Shown here: positions 47,369-54,814 of the stretch, in pieces | Numbering within the stretch: the first letter of the stretch is position 1 | Layout: the number at the start of each line of letters is the position of its first letter | Assembly (NCBI GenBank): GCA_965202845.1 | Contig: OZ241856.1 | Coordinates: 372,001 to 436,000, forward strand | Origin: CBDATA01 sp965202845 | GTDB lineage: Bacteria; Acidobacteriota; Vicinamibacteria; Marinacidobacterales; Marinacidobacteraceae | Reading direction: 5' to 3' | Length of the DNA stretch: 64,000 nt | The notes under the pieces: model-generated | Databases searched by the model: none | Told to the model about the DNA's origin: nothing | The model's input: the letters and a program-made list of their open reading frames with translations, nothing else | Program-made: the position numbers and the translations under genes

Positions 47369-50332
47369 ATGCGCTTGCGCTTCCTTCGCCTTCTGGCGGT
47401 CGCGCTTGCGACGTTTCCGGCCTTGGCGCAGCCGCCCCCGCCTCCTTCCTCGGAAGAGCAAAACGACCCACCCGAAGAGATGCCGGAGGAGGCGGCCCCC
47501 GGCTCTGCCGGCATCCGGCACGTCGAGGAGGTTCAGGTCACCGGGAGCGTCATCCGCGAGACGCCCATCGACTCGCCGAGTTCGGTCGCGGTGGTCACCC
47601 GGAACATCATCGGCCAGCAGGGCTCCCCGCAGCTGGTGGACCTGTTCAAGAACCTGACAGTGAGCAGCGGGGTGGTCGGGGAAGTCAACAGTTGGTTCGC
47701 CGGGGCGGGCGCCTCCCTCCCCGAGACGATCGCCAACGTGAACCTGCGCGGCCTCGGCGCGTCGCGCACCCTGGTTCTCATCAACGGGCGGCGCACCGCC
47801 GGAGTGCCGGTCAAGCTCCCGGGCGGCCGCTTCGTGGACATCAACACCATCCCCTCGGTCGCCATCGCCCGCCTCGACATCCTGAAGGAGGGAGCGGGGG
47901 CGATCTACGGCTCGGACGCCATCGGCGGCGTGGTGAACTTCATCACCCGGAGCGACTTCGAGGGGCTGGAGCTGAACGTCTCGCACGAAGCCTTCACCGG
48001 CGCCGGGGATTCGGCGGCGAGCGGGATATGGGGGCGCCGCTTCGGCGAGACGAACGTGATGGCCGCCGTCGAGTACCAGAATCGCAGCCGCCTCTCCGCC
48101 GGGGAACGCGACTGGGTGCTCCGGGACTACCCGAACTGGGGGTGGGGCTGGTCGGGAACCGGCAATCCGGGCGCCTTCATCGTCCCGTCCGGCGCCACCG
48201 GGTCGGACGCCGCCTCGCTGGCGGCCGCGCCGCGCTTCCTCGATCCCCAGTGCGCCGCGCTCGGCGGCCACCCCGACCAGCAGGCCCGGACCTGCCGTTT
48301 CCGCTACCAGCAATGGGATGACCTGATCGCGCCCACCCGCCACCTGCGGAGCGTGGTGGAGGCGCACGGCCACTTCGGGGAGACCGGGTGGTTCCAGATC
48401 GAGGGCCTCTACGCCGACGCCCGCACGCCGGAATGGAGGACCACCCCGTCCTTTCCTCCGATCGCGCTGTTCGACGGGCTTCAGATCGTCCAGCCCGACC
48501 ATCCGGGGCGCCGGGCGCTGGTTGCGAGCCTGCCGTCGGTCGCCGCCGCCTCGGGGGCGATGCTCGATCTCGCAAACAGCTCGGAGCCCTGGTACTTCTT
48601 CGGACGGCTGGCGGGCAACTCCGGACCGGGACGCCTCCTCGACCGGGGCAATGCGACCGGACGAATCGCGGCGTCAATGGGAGGAGAAATCGGTCGTGCC
48701 GGGTTCGGGTACGACCTGGGGGCGGTGTACGCCCGTTCAAGCAGCGCCGTGCCGATTCCGGCGGAGTACGCATGGCGGAAGTTCCTCGCCTTCCGCGGCT
48801 ACGGGGGGCCCGACTGCGGGGTGGACGTGGAGCTCGATCCGGCGTCTCCCTCCCGCATGGCGCTCGGACCGATTCCGGCGGGCGTGGTCGCCGGGCAGGG
48901 GAGCTGCCACTACTTCAACCCCTTCGGCAATGCGATCCAGTTCTCGGAGCAGCCGGGGGCGGCGTTCGAGAACACCCCCAATCCGCAGTATGCGGCCGCG
49001 CTCGGCAACGCGCCGGAGCTTCTGGACTGGATCCACGAGAAGGTGGAGATGCACGGGGTCTCCGACATCTTCACCACCGACGTCACCATCACGAAGGAGC
49101 TGAGCGGGAACGCCACCGTCGCGGCCGGACACCAGTTCCGACGGGTCTCGGCCCGCGCCGAACCGAACGCCGCCGGAAATCTCGGGTTCCACCCCTGCCA
49201 GACCCCCGGCGACCGCGGCTGCACTGTCCACACCGGCCCCTTCACCTTCACTTCCGCCCAGAACCCCTACAGCGCCAGCCAGCAGACCCACGCGGTGTTT
49301 TCCGAACTCGCGCTGAGCGTGGGCGACGCGCTCGACCTGCAGGCGGCCGCCCACTACGAGACGACCGAATTCGCGGGCAGCTTCGACCCCAAGCTGGCGG
49401 CGATCTGGAAGATATCCGACACCCTGTCCCTGCGCGGGACGGTGCAGACCACCTTCCGGACGCCGTCGCTCGACGACGTGAACGAGGACATCTCCACGTT
49501 TCAGGACTGGGTGGCGGCCAGCGGCACGTGGAAGGCGATCGACGACTCGGGAGACCGGAGCCTTGTCCCCGAGGAGGCGTTCCACTACAACATCGGAATC
49601 CTTCTGGGCGGCGATGCGGCGGTGGAGGCGGCGCTCGATTTCTGGAGTTTCGACCTCGACAACCCGATCGGCACGATCCCGAACGCCGGCCTCGCCGCCG
49701 CCTACGCCAACCCGGCGACCCGGAGCCGGGTCCAGCAGTTCATCACCTGTCCCGGCGGCTTGACCGACGGAAGCTGCGACCCGGTGGACATCGAACGAAT
49801 CCGCATCCGCCGCATCAACTGGCCCGGCCTCACCACTTCCGGGTTCGACTGGCATGTCGGCGCCCGGCGGGTCATGGGGAACGGGGCGCTGGTGGGCGCG
49901 CTCGACGGCAGCTTCACGCTCGACTACACGGTGGAGTCGCTCGAAGTGTCCGGGGTGGTGGTGCACCAGGGCGAACAGGGCGCCGGATACCTGAACCGGA
50001 ACAACCCGCTCGCGCCGCCGCTCCCCAGGCTGCGCGCCCACGCCCTGGTTTCGTGGCTGGAGTCGGGCTTCACGCTCACCGGCGCCGCCCGCGCCATCTC
50101 CGGTTACAAGGACCGCGCCACGACCCGGGAATACGCCGACATCGCCCCCTGGCTCACCTTTGACGCGACGGCGCAGTACAACTGGCCGGACTCCGGCCTG
50201 ACCCTGACCGGCTCGGCGTTGAACCTCGCCGGAAGCGTTCCGCCGCTCGTGCGCCAGGAGCTGGCCTACGACTCGCTGACCCACAACCCCAAGGGACGCC
50301 GGCTCAAGATGAGCCTGGGCTACCGCTTCTGA
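47369..50332 (+). CDS. TonB-dependent outer-membrane receptor
   Basis: 987 aa. Signal peptide of about 21 residues (cleavage after ALA), a Pro/Glu-rich linker and a plug domain with VEEVQVTGSVIRETPIDSP. The plug also has NLRGLGASRTLVLINGRR and GAGAIYGSDAIGGVVNFITR. A 22-strand barrel follows, ending SLGYRF with the terminal Phe. Sequence style (large loops with paired Cys, e.g. CRF and CGVD) is that of oligosaccharide/peptide-type TonB receptors; the ligand is unknown. The next gene's CTG start overlaps its stop codon. Confidence 0.95.
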   Translation: MRLRFLRLLAVALATFPALAQPPPPPSSEEQNDPPEEMPEEAAPGSAGIRHVEEVQVTGSVIRETPIDSPSSVAVVTRNIIGQQGSPQLVDLFKNLTVSSGVVGEVNSWFAGAGASLPETIANVNLRGLGASRTLVLINGRRTAGVPVKLPGGRFVDINTIPSVAIARLDILKEGAGAIYGSDAIGGVVNFITRSDFEGLELNVSHEAFTGAGDSAASGIWGRRFGETNVMAAVEYQNRSRLSAGERDWVLRDYPNWGWGWSGTGNPGAFIVPSGATGSDAASLAAAPRFLDPQCAALGGHPDQQARTCRFRYQQWDDLIAPTRHLRSVVEAHGHFGETGWFQIEGLYADARTPEWRTTPSFPPIALFDGLQIVQPDHPGRRALVASLPSVAAASGAMLDLANSSEPWYFFGRLAGNSGPGRLLDRGNATGRIAASMGGEIGRAGFGYDLGAVYARSSSAVPIPAEYAWRKFLAFRGYGGPDCGVDVELDPASPSRMALGPIPAGVVAGQGSCHYFNPFGNAIQFSEQPGAAFENTPNPQYAAALGNAPELLDWIHEKVEMHGVSDIFTTDVTITKELSGNATVAAGHQFRRVSARAEPNAAGNLGFHPCQTPGDRGCTVHTGPFTFTSAQNPYSASQQTHAVFSELALSVGDALDLQAAAHYETTEFAGSFDPKLAAIWKISDTLSLRGTVQTTFRTPSLDDVNEDISTFQDWVAASGTWKAIDDSGDRSLVPEEAFHYNIGILLGGDAAVEAALDFWSFDLDNPIGTIPNAGLAAAYANPATRSRVQQFITCPGGLTDGSCDPVDIERIRIRRINWPGLTTSGFDWHVGARRVMGNGALVGALDGSFTLDYTVESLEVSGVVVHQGEQGAGYLNRNNPLAPPLPRLRAHALVSWLESGFTLTGAARAISGYKDRATTREYADIAPWLTFDATAQYNWPDSGLTLTGSALNLAGSVPPLVRQELAYDSLTHNPKGRRLKMSLGYRF

Positions 50333-51144
50333 TCGGGCTCGCTGCTGGCGTCGCGCTCGCTCTCGCCGGCCTCGTCCTGTGGCGGGTTCTCCCCGAACGG
50401 GATCGTCATCGCGCCCCCGACGGCGCCCGGCTCCCTTTCGGCGCCGCCAATTGGCTCACGCTGGCGCGGCTCGGGGCGTTCGCCGGACTCGGCGGCGGCT
50501 GCGTCCTGTTCGCCTTCGGCGGTTCCGAACCGGGCTGGATTCCGGCGATCGCTTACGGGAGCGCGGCGCTTGCCGACGCGCTCGACGGCTTCCTCGCCCG
50601 GCGGTCCGGTCTGGCTTCGGAGTTCGGCGCGCTCCTGGACCGGGAGACCGACGCCCTGGGACATGCCGTCGCCTCGGCGGTCGCCGTCCTGGCGCTGGGG
50701 ACGCTTCCCGGATGGATGCTGCTCGCCGGGTGCGCCCGCTACCTCTTCGCGCTGGCGCTCCGGGTGGAAGGGCGCCCGCAGCGTCCCCTCGATCCGAGTC
50801 CCTTTCGCCGGAGGCTCGCCGGGTTCCAGATGGGGCTGCTCGCGGTCTGCCTGGTCCCCGGAATCACCCTCCGCTGGTCCGTTCCCGCCGCGTTCGCGCT
50901 CGGAGTCCCGTTTCTCGTCGGCTTCGCCCGCGACTACCTGGTGTCGTCCGGGCGGCTGGACCCGGCGGGCGTCCCCTGGCTGGGCCGCCTTCGGAAACCG
51001 GCCGCCCTGACGGCCGTCGGGGCCGCCGTCCCGCTCGCCGCCCTGGGCTTGGGTCCGCTGGCGCTCGGCGCGTTCCTGTTCGCGTGGCTCCTCACGCCGG
51101 CGGTGCGAAGGCGGTCGCGATCGCTTCCTCGTCCCGCAGGCTGA
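50329..51144 (+). CDS. CDP-alcohol phosphatidyltransferase (CTG start)
   Basis: 271 aa, six or more hydrophobic segments. The family signature is complete: Asp83, Asp86, Gly87, Ala90, Arg91, Gly100, Asp104 and Asp108, preceded by the typical NWLTLAR at 41-47. It transfers a phosphatidyl group from CDP-diacylglycerol (or a related CDP-alcohol) to an alcohol in phospholipid synthesis. The frame has no ATG, GTG or TTG before residue 130, beyond the active site. CTG 50329 overlapping the receptor stop as CTGA is the only sensible start. Its 3' end overlaps the convergent hipA by 53 bp. Confidence 0.8.
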   Translation: MIGLAAGVALALAGLVLWRVLPERDRHRAPDGARLPFGAANWLTLARLGAFAGLGGGCVLFAFGGSEPGWIPAIAYGSAALADALDGFLARRSGLASEFGALLDRETDALGHAVASAVAVLALGTLPGWMLLAGCARYLFALALRVEGRPQRPLDPSPFRRRLAGFQMGLLAVCLVPGITLRWSVPAAFALGVPFLVGFARDYLVSSGRLDPAGVPWLGRLRKPAALTAVGAAVPLAALGLGPLALGAFLFAWLLTPAVRRRSRSLPRPAG

Positions 51145-52276
51145 CCCCGGCCTCCCGCATCGCGTCCCGCCAGCAGGCGCCGACGGTTCGAAACACCGCA
51201 TCCAGGATGGCTTCGGCTTCGGGGCGCGCAAGCAGGAACCGGCCGGCGCCGCTCAACAGGTTGTCCCGGCTCGCCTGCCTCCCCCGAATTCCGCAGTCCA
51301 TGGCGAGCCAAGGCGCTTCGCGCGACGGACCGGGGGAGGGAGTGAGGTCGTAGGCCGGGCTCAGCCGCCAGCCGCGATGGTCGGCGATCAGGGCATGGTT
51401 CCTTGGATGGTCGTCGGTGTTTCGCACCGCGGCGTGGAAGCAGATGCGCCCGAACAGCTCGCGCAGATCCTCGCGGGGACGGATGCTGCTCCGCCGGATT
51501 TCGTCGGCCAGCAACAGGTAGGACCAGCGCTCGCGGGCGGTGGCGCTCTCCTCGGCGCGGAGCAGCGTGAGGCCGCTTGCGAACCGCCAGCGGAGCATGC
51601 CGGAATCGGCGCGCTCGCGGTCGAATCTTCGCGTCAGCAGGACCGAGCGTCCGCCCGAAGCGACGATGCGGCTCTCGGCGGCCCGGAACCCGCACCGGCT
51701 GGCCAGCCGGAGGAGGGCGTGTTCCACCCGCGGTTCGTTCCATTGGTCCTGCGGGGCTTCGAACTTGGCGAGCCAGAGGTGTCCGTTGTCCTCGACGGTG
51801 ACTTTCGGGCGCGCCCCGCCGAGCGAAGTCGCGGGGAATATCGGTTCCTGCGGGGATGCTGTCAGGTCGTGAATTTCGGGGAACGTCGGGGAGCCGGCGG
51901 GAAACTCGGGGCCGGGGGCGAATCCGAGCGCGCCTGCCCGGTCGACGTCGCCGAACCGCAGGTAGTCGAATTCGTCAAGCCGGGATGTGCCGAGCTGTCG
52001 TTCGAGGAGCCGCCGTCCCCAGGCGTCCGGCATCGCGTCGCGGATGGCGCCGAAGAATCCGCCGAGGCGCACGGTTTCCCGCGCCTGCGGACCAAGGGTG
52101 AGTTCCACCGGGTCCAGTTCCACCGCGTTGGGACGGTCAAGCCAGGAACGTCCGTACACGAACTCGCCGCGCGGGACGCCGCTCCGGGTTCTGCGGACCC
52201 GAAACCGGCCGACGACGACGAACTCGGCGCTCCCCGGCGGCGCCAGATGCACGAAGCACGCGCGCTCAGAAGTCAT
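51092..52276 (-). CDS. hipA: HipA-type serine/threonine kinase toxin
   Basis: 394 aa. The HipA N-domain (GRFRVRRTRSGVPRGEFVYG) is followed by FFGAIRDAMPDAWGRRLL and the Gly-rich ATP loop SLGGARPKVTV. The kinase core shows catalytic NTDDHPRN and the metal Asp in YDLTPS. Such toxins phosphorylate aminoacyl-tRNA synthetases or other targets to slow growth. Its start overlaps hipB by 11 bp and its end overlaps the convergent phosphatidyltransferase gene. Length is within family range; all key residues are present. Confidence 0.9.
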   Translation of the reverse strand: MTSERACFVHLAPPGSAEFVVVGRFRVRRTRSGVPRGEFVYGRSWLDRPNAVELDPVELTLGPQARETVRLGGFFGAIRDAMPDAWGRRLLERQLGTSRLDEFDYLRFGDVDRAGALGFAPGPEFPAGSPTFPEIHDLTASPQEPIFPATSLGGARPKVTVEDNGHLWLAKFEAPQDQWNEPRVEHALLRLASRCGFRAAESRIVASGGRSVLLTRRFDRERADSGMLRWRFASGLTLLRAEESATARERWSYLLLADEIRRSSIRPREDLRELFGRICFHAAVRNTDDHPRNHALIADHRGWRLSPAYDLTPSPGPSREAPWLAMDCGIRGRQASRDNLLSGAGRFLLARPEAEAILDAVFRTVGACWRDAMREAGVSLRDEEAIATAFAPPA

Positions 52277-52580
52277 TGTCAAAAGCTGTCCGCAGCCGGG
52301 CGCGCCGGGGGGACCGCGCCCGTTCGAGCGCCTTGCCCTCCTGGTCCAGGTCGGGGTGCGCCAGGTCCCGCGTCTGGTCAAGGAGTCCGAGCGCCTGGAG
52401 CGCCCCCAGGCAAGCCGAGATCGAAACGCCCGGGCGTCCCTTCTCGATGGCGGAGACGGTGAAACGCGAGACCCCGATGCGGTCCGCGAGATCCTGGATG
52501 CGGAGGTTGCGGCGCAGCCGCGCGGTGCGGATATTGCGGCCCAGGGCGATCAGGGCTTCCTCGACGGCAGCGGGAGGCAT
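52266..52580 (-). CDS. hipB: HipB-type antitoxin/repressor
   Basis: 104 aa. An N-terminal helix-turn-helix (IQDLADRIGVSRFTVSAIEKG) and a charged C-terminal tail, as in HipB antitoxins that bind HipA and repress the operon. ATG 52580 is preferred; TTG 52586 adds two residues. It precedes and overlaps hipA. GCATATGC around the start codon is palindromic and could be an operator half, but no full repeat array was found. Confidence 0.85.
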   Translation of the reverse strand: MPPAAVEEALIALGRNIRTARLRRNLRIQDLADRIGVSRFTVSAIEKGRPGVSISACLGALQALGLLDQTRDLAHPDLDQEGKALERARSPRRARLRTAFDNDF

Positions 52581-52598
52581 ATGCAAGATATTTTCATT

Positions 52599-53609
52599 CT
52601 AATTTGCTTTCTTGTTGTTTTTTGTCAACACATCCTGGAGGAGTCGCTCCGCCCGGCGTCCGGTTTCGGCCCAGGTGGGCCAGCGGCGGTGCGCCCGGAG
52701 CGCGGCTTGCCCCATGCGCGCCAGCGCGTCCCGGTCGGAAGCGGCCTGGCGGAGGAATCCCGCGATGTGGTCCGGGCCCTCGGCGGGATCCACCAGCCAG
52801 CCGGTCTCGCCGTGGGTCACGAGGTCGGGCGCTCCGCCGGATGCGGCGGCGATGACCGGAAGACCGAAGGCGAACGCCTCCAGGTAGATCAGCCCGAAGC
52901 CCTCGTGGGTTGAGGGAACGGCGAGCAACTGATGGGAGCGGAGGATGGCGGTCAGGCCGTTCGATCCCAGGTGACGCAGGGCGCGGACCGGCCATTCCGC
53001 TTCCGGTTCGCCTTCTCCGCAGATTGTGAGTGCGCACCCGGGCGCCAGCCGCACCGCCTCCACCAGCTCCCGAATCCGCTTGCGGCGCGAGAGGCGTCCC
53101 AGGAACACCACCCGCAGCGGACCCGGCGCCTTCGCCCGCCGCTCCACTTCCGCCTCGTTCGGGAGATTTTCCGGGAGCGGTCCTCCGGCGAGCGCATCGC
53201 GTCCGGGGGGAGCGACCGCGGCGGGGATGTTGGAATGTTCGGCGAGCGCGAGCGCCCGGTCCCGGCTCCACCGGCTGGGGGCGAGAATGCCCTGGACGCC
53301 CCGCAGGAAGGCACGCTCCGAAGCCTCGAGCGCCGTCCGCTCCCCGGCGTCCCGTTCCGGTTCGTCGCAGCCGAGATGATGAACCAGCGCGATGCGGGGG
53401 ATGCGGGAGGATTCTTGCAAGACCGGATGGAGGAGTTCGTCCTGGATCAGGACGTCGGCCTCCGGCGTCCGGGAGTCCGGACCGGTCTCGACGAGCCGCA
53501 CCCGGTGGCCGCGGTCCTCCAGGGCCGCGGCCAGCCGGCGGTCGTAGAGGTTGCCTCCCGATTGCGCTCCCGGCTGGAACGGGATCTGGAAGCCGATTCG
53601 GAGCGGCAT
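52599..53609 (-). CDS. GT4-type glycosyltransferase
   Basis: 336 aa, GT-B fold. N-terminal acceptor domain begins with PFQPGAQSGGNLYDRRLAAAL. The C-terminal donor domain has VVFLGRLSRRKR, the nucleotide-sugar-binding STHEGFGLIYLEAFAFGLPVIA (about residue 232) and a final helix crossing back. Probably adds a sugar in envelope polysaccharide or lipid glycosylation; donor and acceptor unknown. It starts 14 bp after the DprA-like stop and reads in the same direction as recQ-dprA, but is not an obvious partner of them. Confidence 0.85.
   Translation of the reverse strand: MPLRIGFQIPFQPGAQSGGNLYDRRLAAALEDRGHRVRLVETGPDSRTPEADVLIQDELLHPVLQESSRIPRIALVHHLGCDEPERDAGERTALEASERAFLRGVQGILAPSRWSRDRALALAEHSNIPAAVAPPGRDALAGGPLPENLPNEAEVERRAKAPGPLRVVFLGRLSRRKRIRELVEAVRLAPGCALTICGEGEPEAEWPVRALRHLGSNGLTAILRSHQLLAVPSTHEGFGLIYLEAFAFGLPVIAAASGGAPDLVTHGETGWLVDPAEGPDHIAGFLRQAASDRDALARMGQAALRAHRRWPTWAETGRRAERLLQDVLTKNNKKAN
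52601..52628 (-). promoter_or_regulatory. Possible hipBA promoter inside the glycosyltransferase 3' end
   Basis: Minus-strand TTGACA (52628-52623), 16-bp spacer, CAAATT (52606-52601). A TAGAAT also lies a few bases downstream. Local AT-richness in the last codons of the upstream gene supports a promoter here. Confidence 0.35.
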
Positions 53610-53623
53610 GGCGGGGGCGCCGC

Positions 53624-54814
53624 CTACCCGGAGTTCTGGTTGAACAGTGTTCGTGCCGGCTGAGGTTTGGATACGGCCCGGTATCGGACGGGACGGGAGA
53701 GTGTTTCGATCTTTCCGTCGGCCACCAACCGCTTGAGCCAGGAACGCGCCTGCCCCTTCTGAAGATCGAGCCGATTCGCGGTGTCCGATTCAGTGCGTGG
53801 CTCACGCAACCAGGGGAGAAGAAGCTCCGTCGCCTTGGCGAACAGTTCTTCGGCTGGGGACGTTGCAGACGCCGGAACCTGTTGAACCGGTGTTTCGGCC
53901 AGAAGCGCTCCGAGAGCGTCCGGGCTTTCGGGATCCGGCCACTTGCGCGCGCCCCGTTCCAGCAGCGCGTCCCGCCATGCGCCCGTTGGTCCGGCGGCGC
54001 GGACGTAGACCGGAACGAAGCGATGCCGGTCGAGGTGCTCCACCGCGCCGGCCCAGGTTCCGCCCTTGTTGCGTTCCGCGTTGACTACAAGCGCCGCGTC
54101 GGCCAGCGCGTAGATGTACTTGTTGCGCTCCATGGCGCGCCAGCCGGCGAAGGGGGTCGCGGGGTCGTCGGGAGAGACGAGAACCAGCCGACCGTCCAGC
54201 GCCGCGTCCCGGTATTCCCTCCGGGTGACGGCGCGGTCCAGGTTGCCGGGAAGCACGCAGACTCCCTTGCCGCCGGCGTCAAGCGCGCCGCGCATCGCCG
54301 CCTGATCGACGCCGCGCGCGCCGCCGGAGACCACCGGGCGCCTTGCCTGGGCGGCGAGGTTTCCGACGTTCCCGGCATACACGATCAGGTCGTCGCCCAC
54401 GTTCCGGGAGCCCACCACCGCCAGTCCGCCGGCGTCCAGGTCGGCGAGGCGTCCGCAGAAGTAGAGGATCGGCGGCGCTTTTTGCTTGAGGCGCTTGAGC
54501 CGTTTCGGGTACTCCGGGTCCGCGCGGCTTGCGACCTGGATCGCGCGGGAACTCCAGCGCTCCATCGCCTGCGAGAGGAGGAAGCCCCGGTCGAGCAGGC
54601 GGCGGAGCTGTTCCCCATCCAGCAGGGAGGACTCGAGGAGCGTCGGCGCGCCTTCGCCCAGCAGGTCGGCGGGTTCGGCGTTCGCCTCCCGGAGTTTCTG
54701 CGCGAGGTGGTTGTACTCCTTGAGCGTCAGCGGTTTGGGAGACGCATCCGGTGGCCGGCCGCCGCGCAGCGGGGCGGTGAGCAGCAGGATCGCCTGCGTG
54801 TTCGGGGACGTCAT
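53624..54814 (-). CDS. DprA/Smf-like Rossmann protein
   Basis: 396 aa. The N-terminal ~110 residues are helical. The DprA Rossmann core shows AVVGSRNVGDD, VVSGGARGVDQAAM and RNKYIYALADAALVVNA (the last as in single-strand-binding DprA). A C-terminal winged-helix-like region (LQKGQARSWLKRLVADGKIE) follows. Classical DprA loads RecA on incoming DNA; here the gene is translationally coupled (ATGA) to a RecQ-phosphoribosyltransferase fusion rather than to topA or competence genes. A specialised role in foreign-DNA processing is likely by inference. A GGAG ribosome-binding site precedes ATG 54814. Confidence 0.8.
   Translation of the reverse strand: MTSPNTQAILLLTAPLRGGRPPDASPKPLTLKEYNHLAQKLREANAEPADLLGEGAPTLLESSLLDGEQLRRLLDRGFLLSQAMERWSSRAIQVASRADPEYPKRLKRLKQKAPPILYFCGRLADLDAGGLAVVGSRNVGDDLIVYAGNVGNLAAQARRPVVSGGARGVDQAAMRGALDAGGKGVCVLPGNLDRAVTRREYRDAALDGRLVLVSPDDPATPFAGWRAMERNKYIYALADAALVVNAERNKGGTWAGAVEHLDRHRFVPVYVRAAGPTGAWRDALLERGARKWPDPESPDALGALLAETPVQQVPASATSPAEELFAKATELLLPWLREPRTESDTANRLDLQKGQARSWLKRLVADGKIETLSRPVRYRAVSKPQPARTLFNQNSG

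Noticed and set aside
46112..48502. 796-codon version of the ZorA-like frame
   Set aside because: The first ~390 codons run antisense through the TonB receptor and lack any domain.
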